From the NCBI GenBank assembly GCA_028023455.1, contig JAQFVV010000205.1:720353-784352 (forward strand): a stretch of DNA of 64,000 nt, written 5' to 3'. How positions within the stretch are numbered: the first letter of the stretch is position 1; each line of letters starts with the position of its first letter. The notes beneath the pieces are model-generated. The model saw nothing but the letters and a program-made list of their open reading frames with translations, was not told the DNA's origin and searched no databases. Shown piece after piece: positions 44,861-56,856 of the stretch. A program made the translations under genes and the position numbers. This DNA comes from Epiperipatus broadwayi. Its lineage: Eukaryota > Onychophora > Udeonychophora > Euonychophora > Peripatidae.

Positions 44861-46498
44861 TGTCTTCTTAAATCAATATAGCCTCATATCTAATATTTGC
44901 TGTGTTTTCCAATATTTTATAGTGTGTCTTGGAATCTTAGTTTTAAGCTTCCAATTTGCTTTCAGTTTTGTTTATTGGAGAGTGACGAATGAGTTTTATA
45001 TTTTATGCCTCGCTTTTGTAAATGCTTTAGCAGTCTTGTATATATTTTTTTATGCTTACCTATAATTATTTAGTATTCAATAATTAATTTTATACTCTAT
45101 GTTTGCCCTCTTGCTAAACCTTCAAAACTCTTTTGGCTGACGACTTTATTGTCTGATTTCCGCAGGTGGAGATTTCGTTTCTAATATCTTTAAAGGCGGA
45201 AATTAGAATTGTGTTTTTCTTTGTAATTTTATAAGTCATCAGCAGGAAGATAAAATTTATCCTTTCTTAAACTACAGGTGACCAATACTTTCATTCTGCT
45301 AGAGTATTTAAACTTTTGATATTTCGTACTCATGTGTACTCTCCGATAGATTTCTTTTCGTATTTATTATGTGTGCTTTAAATTTGTCAGAGCATGTACT
45401 CAGAATGTGTTTGTAAGTTTATTTTCTTTAAATGCTGGGCAGACATAACTGTTTTTCTAATTATTTACTTGTCCCTTAGTGGGATCTTTAATTATTAATT
45501 TTAAAGTAACTTTCACCAATCGTTTGGCTGGGATTCACCAGTTTTAATTGTTTCTTCATTTCAGTCATGTTTGTTGTTTGTTCTTGAGGTGGATCAATCA
45601 CCATTATTTTAAACATAGTAATAGGTGCAGCTCATACCGATATAAGGACATTCGAGGTCTGACCAATTTTTAGATCTCGAACAGCTCATCGGTGCTGGAT
45701 TCTTTGATCTATTTCAGGGGCATATGGTTTAAATATCTGAAAGTGAAAACCAATGTTTAGGTGAATCCTTTGCTGAATAAAAATTTGCTTCCTCTCTTTT
45801 AAATTTGTTTATTAGAAGATTAGTCAGTCTGTCATAGCTTTGCCTTTAGTATGTATGGTACACACCTGAGTTAACCCCCATTTATTGTGTCATAAACTTA
45901 TATTTAATAATTTATTTTCTCATAATAAAATTTATGAAATATGTTTAAACTTAATTTGGCTGACGTTTGTCTTTGTGCTTTTGTCTCAATTGTCTAAAAA
46001 ATTTAAGATATCTTGTTTCTCCCTGAGTCTAGTCGGCGCAAACCATCATCATCATCTATTCTGATCACAGTAAACAAATTTTCCAGACATGTAGTGGTCT
46101 GGTGGCGCCCCCTGTTTCAGATAGATTGAATATTCGGTATAGTATATATGTACAAATAAAGAGTTCTGCTAAAAAGTGTTTGAAGTTGTTTGAATAAATT
46201 ATATGTATGTTTAGTTTGTATAGACATAATTATTAAATAACATAGCATTTTAAAGATATGCATGTAATTTAGAGAACAACCAAATCTTTAAGTCAACTTA
46301 TTATTTGTAAGGGTCTGAATTATAAACAAATGTGGTTTATTATCACAGGCCATTAAAAGTGAAATGCTTTCTCTGGCCTGGTATTTATAATTTGAACCTT
46401 TATAAATAGAACATGATTTAAAAACATGGTTGTTAAATAAAATAACACTTCATTTCTAGCACAGTCATTTAATGTTAGCCTATATAAAAATAAGCTTT

Positions 46499-47060
46499 AA
46501 GAATATGTGGTCTCCTGTTCTTTTAAAACATCTATTGATGTGGACTGTTCCTATTCACAGTTCATGTATAGAAGGGTAGGCTTCCATCTAAATGACATAT
46601 AATGTTAATATGTAAATGCATACCTTTCATATACAAAAAACATCTGCATTATGTATATACACATATGTTGAAAAGTACTAAACATTAATAGGGCAATATG
46701 ATATTGTAATAACAAAATATAGTGAATGTCATGGTTCTAATGTATTATTTTAATTCTATTATAAGCACCTAATAAAAAAAATCATAAAATTTCTATATCA
46801 TTTTTATTATTTTTAAATTTTCTCAACTCTTCTTTATTCTGATCTTCTTTCACGTGATCTTACATTCCAAAAATAAATGTTCAATTCTTCTCCTACCTCC
46901 ACATAAACTATTTTCGCTATCTAAATTCTTACTTCATTTTTGCCACCCCTCTTTTCCTACCATCTAAAAGTCCTGCCTTGTCCCAAATAATAATAATAAA
47001 TTTCTTTAGTGGAATCACTTATTCTTTCATATTTTCTATAACTATAATAAAAATCATATA
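46499..47060. other. AT-rich stretch, nothing recognised
   Basis: No gene or matched repeat. Confidence 0.5.
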
Positions 47061-48314
47061 CACCTGGGTCTCGTTTTATGCGGATTTTTTAATGCGATTT
47101 TGAAGTTATGTGATTCATGTTTCTTCCTAATATCTTTTTATGTGGGTTTTCTTTTAAGTGATAAATAAGTTCATATTTCATTATATTTATTAGATATCAA
47201 AAAATTTAAATTGTTAAGAACTTATTTTGACTTGAAATACTTTTTTTTTCCAAAAATATAATGTTATATTAGCAGCTAACGTGAATATGACCTGAAGCTA
47301 TTTAGAATCTTAGCCTCTAGTAAATGACCTTCTTATACTTATGAGTAAATAATAATAATAGATTTATACTTATGCGTATAAAAATTATCGCAATAAATAT
47401 TCAAAAATTTTAAACTTTTAAAACATATTTCGTTAGATATAACAAATAAATATTCTTTTAGATTTTTAAAAATAATCAGAAATAACGAATCTTTTTGTTT
47501 TGATTGCAATCTCATTTTTTTAATATAGAAATAAAATGTGAACATTTAAAATTTATTTCAGTAGTAAACAAACATGTTTATCAAATGAAGACAAATTTAT
47601 TATTTTCTGATAAGTAAAAATCATTTAATCATAGATTTTACATTGATGTGTGAGATAAAGAAAAATGTCAGAAAATGCTAAAATCTGAGTTTTCTGCACT
47701 GAACAATCTCTTAAATTCCAATGAGAGGTAAATAGTTGTGTGTCTGGATATTGTGAGCTTTATAAACAGTTAGTGAAATCATCATCTCAAAGTTTAATCA
47801 CCGATTACATTGTCAACTAAAAACCATTAACACAGCACAAGACTAGATGTGGCACTAGTTGTACTTCCTCTTGTAAATCTTGAGAGATTCCGGACTCCAT
47901 TTAAGGAGAAGTCACAATGTATCACATCACAGAGTGGTAGAAACATGATAGATGAATCTGATTTCTTACCAGTTCACAAATGAACCACAAATTGTCAAAT
48001 AGCGATAATGATTAAAATATGTATGAAAAAATGTAAAATTAACTACTGTAGTTAATAAAAAAAGTAAAAAATAAGTTTGTCTTGTGTCAATTTTTTTTCA
48101 AAAATTTGAATTTTTTATTAGTCATACTTTATTTCCTTATTTTTTTATGCGAATTTTAAAGTAATTTTTCTTTGTTGCTTTGCTTTTATGCCATTTCTGA
48201 AAATTACAGAACCTATCCCCCATTTTTCAAGGTAAGTTAAGTCTATTTTTGTGCGATTTTTTAAATACAGGTTTTCTGCAAAACCTATCTACCATATAAA
48301 ACAAGACCTAGGTG
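47061..48314. mobile_element. pogo/Tigger-like non-autonomous DNA transposon
   Basis: Termini are inverted: left CACCTGGGTCTCGTTTTATG at 47061, right ATAAAACAAGACCTAGGTG ending at 48314, flanked by TA (47059-47060 and 48315-48316). The TIR sequence and sub-terminal phrases ('AACCTATCCCCCATTTTTCA', 'TTTTTATGCGAATTTTAAAG') resemble those of pogo/Tigger elements of the Tc1/mariner superfamily, whose ends carry a CTCGTTTTAT-type motif (from memory). No transposase frame is present; the longest inside is 68 codons. A LIN2 tail (47878-47932) has inserted within it. Confidence 0.7.
47878..47932 (+). mobile_element. LIN2 3' tail fragment
   Basis: 'GAGAGATTCCGGACTCC', 'TTTAAGGAGAAGTCACAATG', 'TATCACATCACA': only the terminal ~55 bp of LIN2, inside the pogo-like element. 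Confidence 0.75.
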
Positions 48315-48316
48315 TA

Positions 48317-49889
48317 TAACAATTATTTATATATATATATATTGATAATAATTACACATAAAAGCCTTTTTGACATATGGTTTTATGCTCTTATCTAATG
48401 CTAATCATCTATTTTAATGTTAACTAATTATTGCAGATAGAACACCATCTAGTGTTTTGTAATGGAAATAAAATAAAACAATAAAATAGAATAAAACCTT
48501 CATATGGAGGTCAAATATAACTTCAAAGAACTGACTTTACAACATAAAAATATAAGTAATAAATAATATTATATACATTATACAACTATATACTATCTTA
48601 TATATAACTATTCTTTCTTTTGAGAGCATAGCCATTTATTAACAGAATATCAAATTCTATATTATGCGATCTAGTTAATAATTTTATTTAAGTATTTATA
48701 GTATATTTAAAATAGATTTTATAAATTATACTTTAATAATTTGTAAAATAAATAGTATATTTAAATTTTAAGAAAGTTATATATTTTTCTTAACTTTAAC
48801 ATTTGAATTTCTAAGACTTTTATACAGAGCCACCTATCAACAGTATTATAAACTCTCCATTGAAAAAATAATATTGTTATTACACATTTATTGTGTTCTA
48901 TGTGTGGATATATTTGTGGTTAACAGATTGGTTAAATAGTTATTGCAGAACCCATTACTAACTTTTTTTATCTATTCGATCTTGAAGTGAAATGGCTTAT
49001 GTAAATTAAATTTATTGCTCTCTCAAATAGAAGTACATATGTATAAGAAAGATAACAAATGCAACCTCGTATAAGCATTATTATACAAATATATGTACAA
49101 GTATATATAGCTACACACACACTCGTATAAAACATCTAGACTTTTAAATAACTTACTGAAAAGTTTAATAGGACATCACTAAAAATAGTAAGTGTAAATT
49201 ATGTGAAGGCTAACATCTTTTACAATGTCGATTTTTTTCCTGTTGAATAAAATACGTTGGCCTTCAGATAAACTATTTTTGACTTTTAAATATTTATGCA
49301 TACATTGAATCGTTTATAGTCGTTTCAAAACATAGGAATGAAAGTTGATTTTAATTTTTAAAATGGATGAAAAGAAAAATATCATTCGTAAGTCTATACA
49401 TTAATATGCATATGCTAGTTTAAAATTTAAATGTACCATTTTATTAAACTTTATTGCTACACAAATTGTTTTTTTTAAGATATTTCTTTTTTTTTTTTAA
49501 ACTATCCTGAGATAAATTTAAAAATACATCCCCTTACTTACTGACGTGAAAAGAATAGGAAGACTTGGAATGGGTCCATCGTGTGCAAAAATAATTAAAA
49601 AAATTAACGTTTGTTATTATGGGATGCACACATTTTGGAAACTTGCCCTCCAAAAACTTATTTTGATGGTGTTGCTAGGTCACTTATCTTTTATTACTGC
49701 AATGAATGATCTTGAATATGAGGAAATGTCTTTGGTTGTCTGCTATGAAAAAAATCCTTACCTAAGAAACTATTGTTAATCAACTTGCTAAAGTTCGGGT
49801 ATTTGGTTGATCTTTTTATGGATAGATCATGAGTTGTATGTAATCTTATTCAGCTTTAGGAATGATCCTACAATTTTTTGTTTGCTTGC
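48317..49889. other. AT-rich stretch, nothing recognised
   Basis: A 77-codon frame at 49546 has no motif and no exon signals that I trust. The rest is AT-rich. Confidence 0.45.
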
Positions 49890-50235
49890 ATAGAATTATG
49901 CCCTGCATGGTTTCTTGAGTGGTGGTCAAGATCCATGACTTTGTAGCCCATCAGTGTCACTTCTGGTTCTTGAACTCTTTATAAACTTCCAAGCAAGCCC
50001 TGTGTGCATATGATACAGTGGTAATTGGCAGAATGTAGAGCTCAAGTTCCAAGAACTGTAGCCATTCTGTGTCACTTCCTGTTCTTGAATTTTTTATGAA
50101 CTTCCAAATAAGCCATGAGTGATTTAGTTTAGGGGTAGAGTGGCAGATTTTGGAGCTCAATCTCTTGATATATGGCTCTGGTTTGTTACTTTTGGCTCTC
50201 AAACTTCTTAAAACCTCCATGCAATAAAATCATGT
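49890..50235 (+). repeat. TR4 array, about three units
   Basis: Three diverged units, each with 'CACTTCTGGTTCTTGAA', 'TTATAAACTTCCAAGCAA' and 'GGCAGAATGTAGAGCTCAAG' segments or variants, spaced about 115-120 bp. The unit near 50130 contains 'GGGGTAGAGTGGCAG', close to a polymerase III A box, so a tRNA origin is possible. No reliable coding potential. Confidence 0.6.
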
Positions 50236-50689
50236 GACTATTTTTACACAATGTTATCATCATCACCAGCAGTAGACTCTAAATATGTATTGCCACTTTA
50301 ATTAAGAACTGATTTTTATAATGAATATGCAAATGCTTTCTCTGGCTAAGCATTTATCACAAAGCTTGTTGAGGAATTAGCAATCCTCATTGTTTATAAC
50401 TTACAAGCTTAAAAGAATAGGGTCATGTGATCTATGACTTATTTTGGCTATTTATGTTTACATATGTCTTACATTAGGGGTTTAGTCTTTTAGATGTAAA
50501 AGCATACCATTGTTATTTGGATTATCCAATAGATTTTTTGTATTTTATTCTCAAGAACATATTATTTGGTAAGTTATAGCTTTATTTATATAAAATATAT
50601 ATATATATCGTGATTATATATTTTTGACAACAGTATGAATATCTTTTCAAAACATTGTTTTCAGCTTGGGTCTTTAGAATTTTTGATGC
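50236..50689. other. AT-rich stretch, nothing recognised
   Basis: A short (TA)n at about 50596 only. Confidence 0.5.
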
Positions 50690-50815
50690 CCTGCATGCTT
50701 TAGCACAAATAGTAAACTATCTGAGTCTGGAATATAAGGCCTTCAGATCAATTTTAATGCTGGAATTTTTGACACTTGAACTTCTTATGAACTTTTGAAC
50801 AATAAGACAATTTGC
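50690..50815 (+). repeat. TR4-like unit
   Basis: 'CTGGAATATAAGGCCTTCAG', 'TTGAACTTCTTATGAACTT' and 'TTGAACAATAAGACAATTTG' give the TR4 order. Confidence 0.4.
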
Positions 50816-52097
50816 ATATTTTTTGTGATTTTTGATGCTATGTTAATTATTAGGAGAATTAGGCCCATTCTTTTTATTACCAGAAATTATATTCTTGTTG
50901 TACCAAAAACTTCTATAAGTATTTTAAAGATTTTTATTTTTTACACTATGTCCAATATAAGATATATGACATTTGATACTTGAATTTTAAATGAAAATGC
51001 ATGCCTGATTTTTACTTTAGTTCTTGTGTTTTTTATAGTTAATTCTAGTAATACATACATTAGTAAATAAATAACCACAACTTATTTAAATATCTGTAAT
51101 TGAAATGAAAGTACCTATTTCCCATTATGTCATGCGATGTCAAAAATAACCACTTGTCTTTCATTGTTTGTGACATCACATAACTTAGTGGCAGATAGAT
51201 ATTTGCATTTCCATTGCAGTAAATTGTAGATACTCTTAAAGTTTGTAATTCCCCACACATCTTATTAATCTCTAGTTTAATAAATGATTAATAGTAATCT
51301 TTAATTCAATTATCATAAATGAATAATGTTAAAGATGGGAATTCAAAAAGTTTGATGCTTGAGAAAATCAAATGGAATTAATTTATTATTAAAAAATACT
51401 GAACAAATGCTGATGATGTATATAAGAAATTATGATCTTGATTTGTTCAACACAAATTGCATTAGGACGATGCCTTTATATGTTTCAGGCATATATGATG
51501 GAGAAGTTGTTTCAAATAAATGTATAAAATATTACATGTGAAATAGACAGGAGCTTGGATTAATGATTTTATGTATTTGTTTAATTAAAAAGCTGATATA
51601 TTATTCTTTGAATGGGTTTGAAGTTTGGATGTGAGCTAAGAATGTTATAGTATTCTCTAACCTAATAAATGATTAGGAATAATCATTAATATATTTATGT
51701 AAAGGGAATAGGGTCAAAGTTAAAAGTTCAAAAAGTTACATCCTTGAAAATCAAAGTATAATAAAATGATAAGATCGAATTTGACATATTTGCCCAAATT
51801 ATAAAACAGTTTAATTCCTTTAAAAAATATGCATTACTCAAATATATTACTGCTGAAAGAAGAGGATGATAAGTGGTGAGATGATTGGGATGTCATTCAA
51901 CTAATAGATACCATCAAGGTTCTGCATAACCAAGTAGATGATAAGCAGAGCCAATTTTTCATATAGTATGAGAAGAATATAGTATAGGATCTCATAACAC
52001 AAGGGCTCACAGTCTTGGAAAGGTTATTTCATTTGTTAAAGCTGAATGTATCTATTTAGGAAAATTTCTATTGATATACTGCATATTATATTCATCA
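50816..52097. other. AT-rich stretch, nothing recognised
   Basis: Chance frames of 60-66 codons only. Confidence 0.5.
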
Positions 52098-52710
52098 TTT
52101 TAATCATCATCAATTCACTGCATGATGAATGTCTTCTCAAATTGAACCTTTTTTCTTTAATCTTTAGTCTTTCTATCCCTACATCACACCAATAAATTTT
52201 CTTATTCCATCTATCCATATTACGTGTGGTCTCTTTCTAGATATTTTACAATCTCTTGGAACCCATTTTAAGATTTCAATTGTCCACTTGTTATCATCTC
52301 TTCTAGCAGTATATCCAGCCCAGTTCCATTTCGGTGTTTTAATTCTTTCAATGATGTCAGTAACATCTGTTTGTTTTCTCACTTATGTATTTCATTTTTG
52401 ATCTCTTGTCATTTCTAGTATACAGCTCTCCATAGTTTTTTGAGTGATTTAAAGTCTCTGTATTGTTCTTCTGTTAAGAATCTGAGTCTCAGATCCATAA
52501 ATAAAAACTGGTAAAGACATCTATTAAAATTCTTTCTTTTTAATTAAATAAGGATATTTTCTTTTAATATTAAATTATTTTCACTAAAACCACTATACAA
52601 GTTTAATTTTAGAATTAATTTCAACTATTTGTTTCTGTTTATATTTGCAATTTGACCAAAGTATTTGAAATTGATAACTTCTTGTAATTCATGGTTATCG
52701 ATCTTCATTA
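52098..52710 (-). mobile_element. RTE LINE, eroded 3' part
   Basis: Minus-strand RTE with its tail at 52098 (ATCATCATCAATTCACTGCA). Readable pieces: 'TDVTDIIERIKTPKWNWAGY', 'ARRDDNKWTIEILKWVPRDC', then, further 5', a 'GSETQILNRRTIQ'-like and a 'FGQIANINRNK'-like reading, up to the end of the RT palm near 52700. Stops and frameshifts are many. It is older than copies 1 and 2, judging by divergence. Confidence 0.8.
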
Positions 52711-54610
52711 TCTCCTAAGAAAATCTATAGAATGTTACTTTAGACCATAATATTTATCTTTAGTTCCACTTTTTTATTTGTATTTGTGATATATATATAT
52801 ATATATATATATAATTTTTATGGGTATCAAATTTCCTGCACTCATATATTTCATATCATTCTTTTTACAAAAATAAATTAATGACTTGTAGACTAATCAT
52901 AGATTAGATTGGCATATTATTATAGGCCAGACATATAATTTGAATTTAATTAAAGATTTATACATCTATTTTAATTAAATTCAAATTCATTAATTGATTT
53001 TTTTACCTGTTTGTAATATCTAGATGTCATTAAAACATTCACCACACCTATACATTTGTGGAAAATTAAACTCTCATGTATTTACTGTATTCATATATTA
53101 AAATTATTTATTTATAGCCTTTATAGTAATTTATAAAAATGTATGGTTTTATATAAAGCAATGTTTGATGAAAAATCAACTTACCTTTTGCAGGAGATAT
53201 GTTTCTATCAATAAAAACTGATGTCATCAGCTGCCAGATTAATTGAGATTACACCAAAGATAGCTTACTTTCTCTTTAAATATATTAACAATGCTCAATT
53301 AGATATTAACATAAAGCCATCAAATATCACATCATCACCATTTCATATGTTACACATTCTATTAATAAGAGTTTAGTAGATATTAAGTTTAGATATGAAT
53401 TTTAGCAGTAATTTATCTAAAGCCTCATTTACAATTTGAGCATTGTGAGTCTATTTAAATAGAAAATGAATTGCTATGTGTAATGTGATCTCAATGGTTT
53501 TCTGAACATCTGATGATATCAGGTTTGATGAGAGTTTAAGTGATTTTTTCATCAAACATTATGTAAAACAATCAGCTTCTACAAATTTTTGTAGAAAGCA
53601 TAAATAAATAATATTAATGCATTATATGTTTATATGGTATATAATTCATTAATAGTTACATATATAAATATAATAATTATTCTATGGCAAAAAACCTTGT
53701 ACAATATATATTTATGACAGGTTTTATAGCATGAAGATTTATAGCTTCCCTGTAAAACACTCTAAATAACAATTTTAATGTTTCCTGCTAGACAAATTTT
53801 TGAATTTTAATTTTGATTATCCTTGTAAAAACAAATTAAATTTATCTTTAAAATATATATTTTTTAAATTTGTTCTCCTTAGAAAATATTACTAGTGGAG
53901 GAAGCCCTCATAGTATCTTAACCCACGCACCAACAAAATCTTAATCTGTCCTGATGATAGATCGTCCCAGAAACACTTCATATATTCATCAAAAATTGCC
54001 AACAATTTGGCACCACAATATAACAGCAATGTCTCAGCAATTATATCAAAAAGTAGTTAGAGCAATATAAATTTGAACTCAGGTTGAATATTTCCATCAT
54101 AACTAATTTATCCCCACAATCTAAACTCTGGCATCATATCGGAATTTGTTTTATATCAATCTTTTCTGGAGTCAGGTATATACATATGAATTATCCTTTT
54201 AGAGCTGAATGATGAAGAATTAATTACCACTATTAATATGTAAATTAAATATAAGTTAATAGAATCATGTGATTTGTTCAAAAAATTCTGACACAAATTA
54301 GTGTCTTGTCTTTTTTTCAAGATATTATTTTTGTATTGCTACTACAAAATAAATCTTTTTTAAAATATATATTGCACTTTTCACAATTCTTTTCATTTAA
54401 TTCAATTAGTTTCAATTGTCTAACAGTCTTCTTCAGACCTGCAAAATCCAATTCTATTACTTTATTTACTGTTTATTCATTTAAATAGTAACTTCCTTAT
54501 GTTATTTTTATATATACATATACATGCTCCCATATAGTTTTTATTATAAAGCATAAGTGCATACAGCTAATTGGTTATCATATGCAAATCACATGACTCC
54601 AGTTTAATGC
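52711..54610. other. AT-rich stretch with an FB2 end and a TA run
   Basis: A (TA)n run at 52790-52812 and an FB2-like outer end at about 53310-53360 ('AATATCACATCATCACCATT') are all I can identify. Near 52925-52995 a short inverted pair ('AATTTGAATTTAATTAAAG' with its complement) forms a hairpin. Confidence 0.45.
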
Positions 54611-54879
54611 TAAAATTATCCAATAGAATATCAGCATTCTGTAGTTAAGGCAACCTTAAGATAATAAATGAAAATCCACTTAACAAAATAAAATTATCTA
54701 ATAGAATATCAGCAATCTGTATTCAAGGCAACCTTTAGATAATAAATTGAAATCAACTTAACAAAAATTTCTGTCACTCAAGATCTATTTACGGTATATA
54801 CCCTGATAATAAATGGATTTTCATTCATTATCTGAAGGTTGTCTTGACAACATTGCTATTATTCTATTGGTCAATTTTA
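54611..54879. repeat. Fold-back with a duplicated left arm
   Basis: A 78 bp unit starting TAAAATTATC is tandemly repeated (54611-54688 and 54689-54766). A single inverted partner lies at about 54814-54879 ('TCATTATCTGAAGGTTGTC', 'ATTATTCTATTGGTCAATTT'). The second unit carries several substitutions, so the duplication is not recent. Confidence 0.85.
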
Positions 54880-56085
54880 AGCATTGCCTAGAATGATGTG
54901 ATTTTTTATTATTTATAAGACATTTTGTTATTTTTTGCTTTGATGGATTGTTGTCATGTGATAGAGTTGAGATTGGAAAAATATTTTTTTAAAAATCTAT
55001 AAAATATACAGCTGCAGGACAATGGGTTTTCATCTTTCCATGGGTTTTAAAAGTGGCTAGAAACTACTCCCTCTTGTGCACAAACATGATGTGATAAAAG
55101 ATATTGAGCTGTTAATATGAGTGTGGAGATTTCAGGTATTTGATATCTCTAGATCACCTGATGAGTGAAGAATGTTTGAAAATGCACATTTGGTGAGAGA
55201 AAATGGTTTGAGTTTCTGCATTGGTAGTTGTTTGTGATATGGTGGAATTGAGATAAAAGCAGTAATAATAAAAACAAAAAGTATAGAAAATATTTAAAAA
55301 TATAATACTTAGATATTATTCGGTCTACAAACTTGGAAGCCATTTTTTACATATATACTTTCAGAGGCCTATAATAAATATTTAAAACAAAATGGCTGAC
55401 AAGAAGTGGTTGTATTTTATATTTATATATTTTATATTGTTATTTTTTAAAGAAAAAAATTCTAAAAAAAATTAATTATATTTTCACTTTATTATTATTT
55501 TTTTGTATTAAGACAAGTTATTAATATAAAAATAATATATATATATGAAACATAAAGTAGCATTTCATGCTCTTTACTGCAGACTTTTCAAGAGAGCAGG
55601 ATTCTGTATCTTTGTAAACAGTCCACTGCATGAGATTCTGTCTAAGAAAGATCTCAAACTTTCATCATTTTCTCAAAATGATAATGACAAAAATAAACCT
55701 GGTGAATATAAACAAGTTATGACAATGTTCAAAATGTGTCAGCATTTACATGATATAAAATATAAAAAAACCTCTTCTGAATGGAATTTTATAATCAATT
55801 TAGTAATTTTTTTAAATGTAACAACTAACACATATTCAGTAAAATAAAATTGGAGGAAAAAAAGGAATACTTGTAGGACTCTGAAAATATCCAAGTAAAA
55901 AAAAATGGTTGCCTAGTTTAATAGACAGGATAATACGTAAGTACCAAAAATATATTTAAAATTATTTTAATTATTGATGCATATACATTTATACATCCAC
56001 ACACAAACACACTACATATGTATGTTATGTTTATTTTATTCATTGATTTGCATTGCAGAAATGTATATTTATTACTATTATAACC

Positions 56086-56088
<3 letters not shown>
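54880..56088. other. AT-rich stretch with one unassigned 100-codon frame
   Basis: The frame at 55545-55847 (+) starts at an ATG after a TATA-rich run and reads Lys/Asn/Phe-rich protein with a fair spread of Cys and His. I recognise no family. Length and composition are within what chance gives in long AT-rich DNA. I do not call it a gene. Confidence 0.4.

Positions 56089-56126
<38 letters not shown>
56089..56126. repeat. (TA)n microsatellite
   Basis: About 36 bp of TA repeat. Confidence 0.95.
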
Positions 56127-56128
<2 letters not shown>

Positions 56129-56281
56129 AAGTAACAAGTTACCAATTTAAAATATACTAATTACATTCTTAAAAAATTGCTATTTTGAATTCTTTAAATA
56201 TATTTTTTTATATATTTTATTGATAATTAATGATGATAACATAAAAAAGTTTAGTATGAAAAAAAAGTGATTGGAAACATA

Positions 56282-56519
56282 AAATATTATCCACTTAATG
56301 AATAATATTTCTCTAGTGTAATTTTCGCTTCATCACTTTCATGCTAGGTAGGTACTGGTTTCTATCCACTTTTACATCTTATGGTAATCATAAACACATG
56401 ACCAAAGACATGTGAAAAAGATATATGACCCCCAAGAAGCACCTTTATTGCTTAACCAGCACTCATCAGTTGGCCTAATCACAATCTCTCACACATATCT
56501 ATCATTGTTTTATATATAT
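56282..56519 (+). repeat. FB1 copy, left part, cut by RTE copy 2
   Basis: 'TATCCACTTAATGAATAATA', 'GCTAGGTAGGTACTGG', 'ACCAGCACTCATCAGTTGGC', 'ACACATATCTATCATTG', ending where the RTE inserts at 56520. I cannot find a clear FB1 continuation after 59825. Confidence 0.75.
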
Positions 56520-56530
56520 ATAGAAAGCAA
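56520..56530. repeat. Left target-site duplication of RTE copy 2
   Basis: ATAGAAAGCAA, repeated exactly at 59815-59825. Confidence 0.92.
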
Positions 56531-56856
56531 GGCTGCAGAAAGGAGTTTGCTATTAACTGAAAGGAGACCCTTTGATTTCTCTTGGAGGCCTTAAAGGAAC
56601 CGAGCAGGGCAAATTCCTAATGTCCACTCCATACGTTCTTGTCATTGCAGCTGTTATTACTATGTGATTATTCATATAGTATATGAACATGGATGGGCTG
56701 CTCACTAACACGCATTAGCCAGCGTGGTGAGTTTATTGGCTTTTTACCTCTGAGTTTAAGATCAAGAAACACCATGGTCTTTCTTCTCAGTGCCTGATAA
56801 GGCAGAATGAATGTTTGTGCAAATGATAAATATTTTTCCAATACATATATACAATT
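56531..56856 (+). promoter_or_regulatory. RTE 5' leader
   Basis: This 326 bp leader is the shared 5' end of copies 1 and 2, and part of it occurs, inverted, at 28893-29000. LINE promoters usually lie inside such leaders (family knowledge), but I see no decisive core-promoter motif. A 69 bp block (about 56761-56829) is present here and in the inverted copy but absent from copy 1. Confidence 0.55.

Larger units (their letters stand above)
43586..46498. mobile_element. Large inverted-repeat structure, about 2.9 kb
   Basis: Two nested pairs of inverted arms flank a unique middle. The outer pair is 43586-43752 and 46319-46498 (shared with complement: 'TTCAAATTATAAAT', 'CCAGG..AGAGAAA', 'ATTTAACA.CCA'). 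The inner pair is 43798-43859 and 46142-46203 (55 of 62 positions match). The right side carries an extra ~110 bp between its inner and outer arms, part of which (46228-46280, 'TAGCATTTTAAAGATAT') is a direct repeat of 43455-43500. The middle (about 44100-46130) is less AT-rich and has no frame over 60 codons. It holds a TATA-like 'GTATAAATAGCCC' (44430) and a 'TGGCGCCCC' near 46102. It may be a fold-back transposon, or a solo LTR or other element lodged between two opposed repeats. Confidence 0.65.

Noticed and set aside
46095-46125. LTR-retrotransposon primer-binding site (TGGCGCCC)
   Set aside because: Only 8 nt match a tRNA-Lys 3' end, no LTR end in CA directly precedes it, and no gag/pol follows. 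It is noted in the large fold-back entry only.
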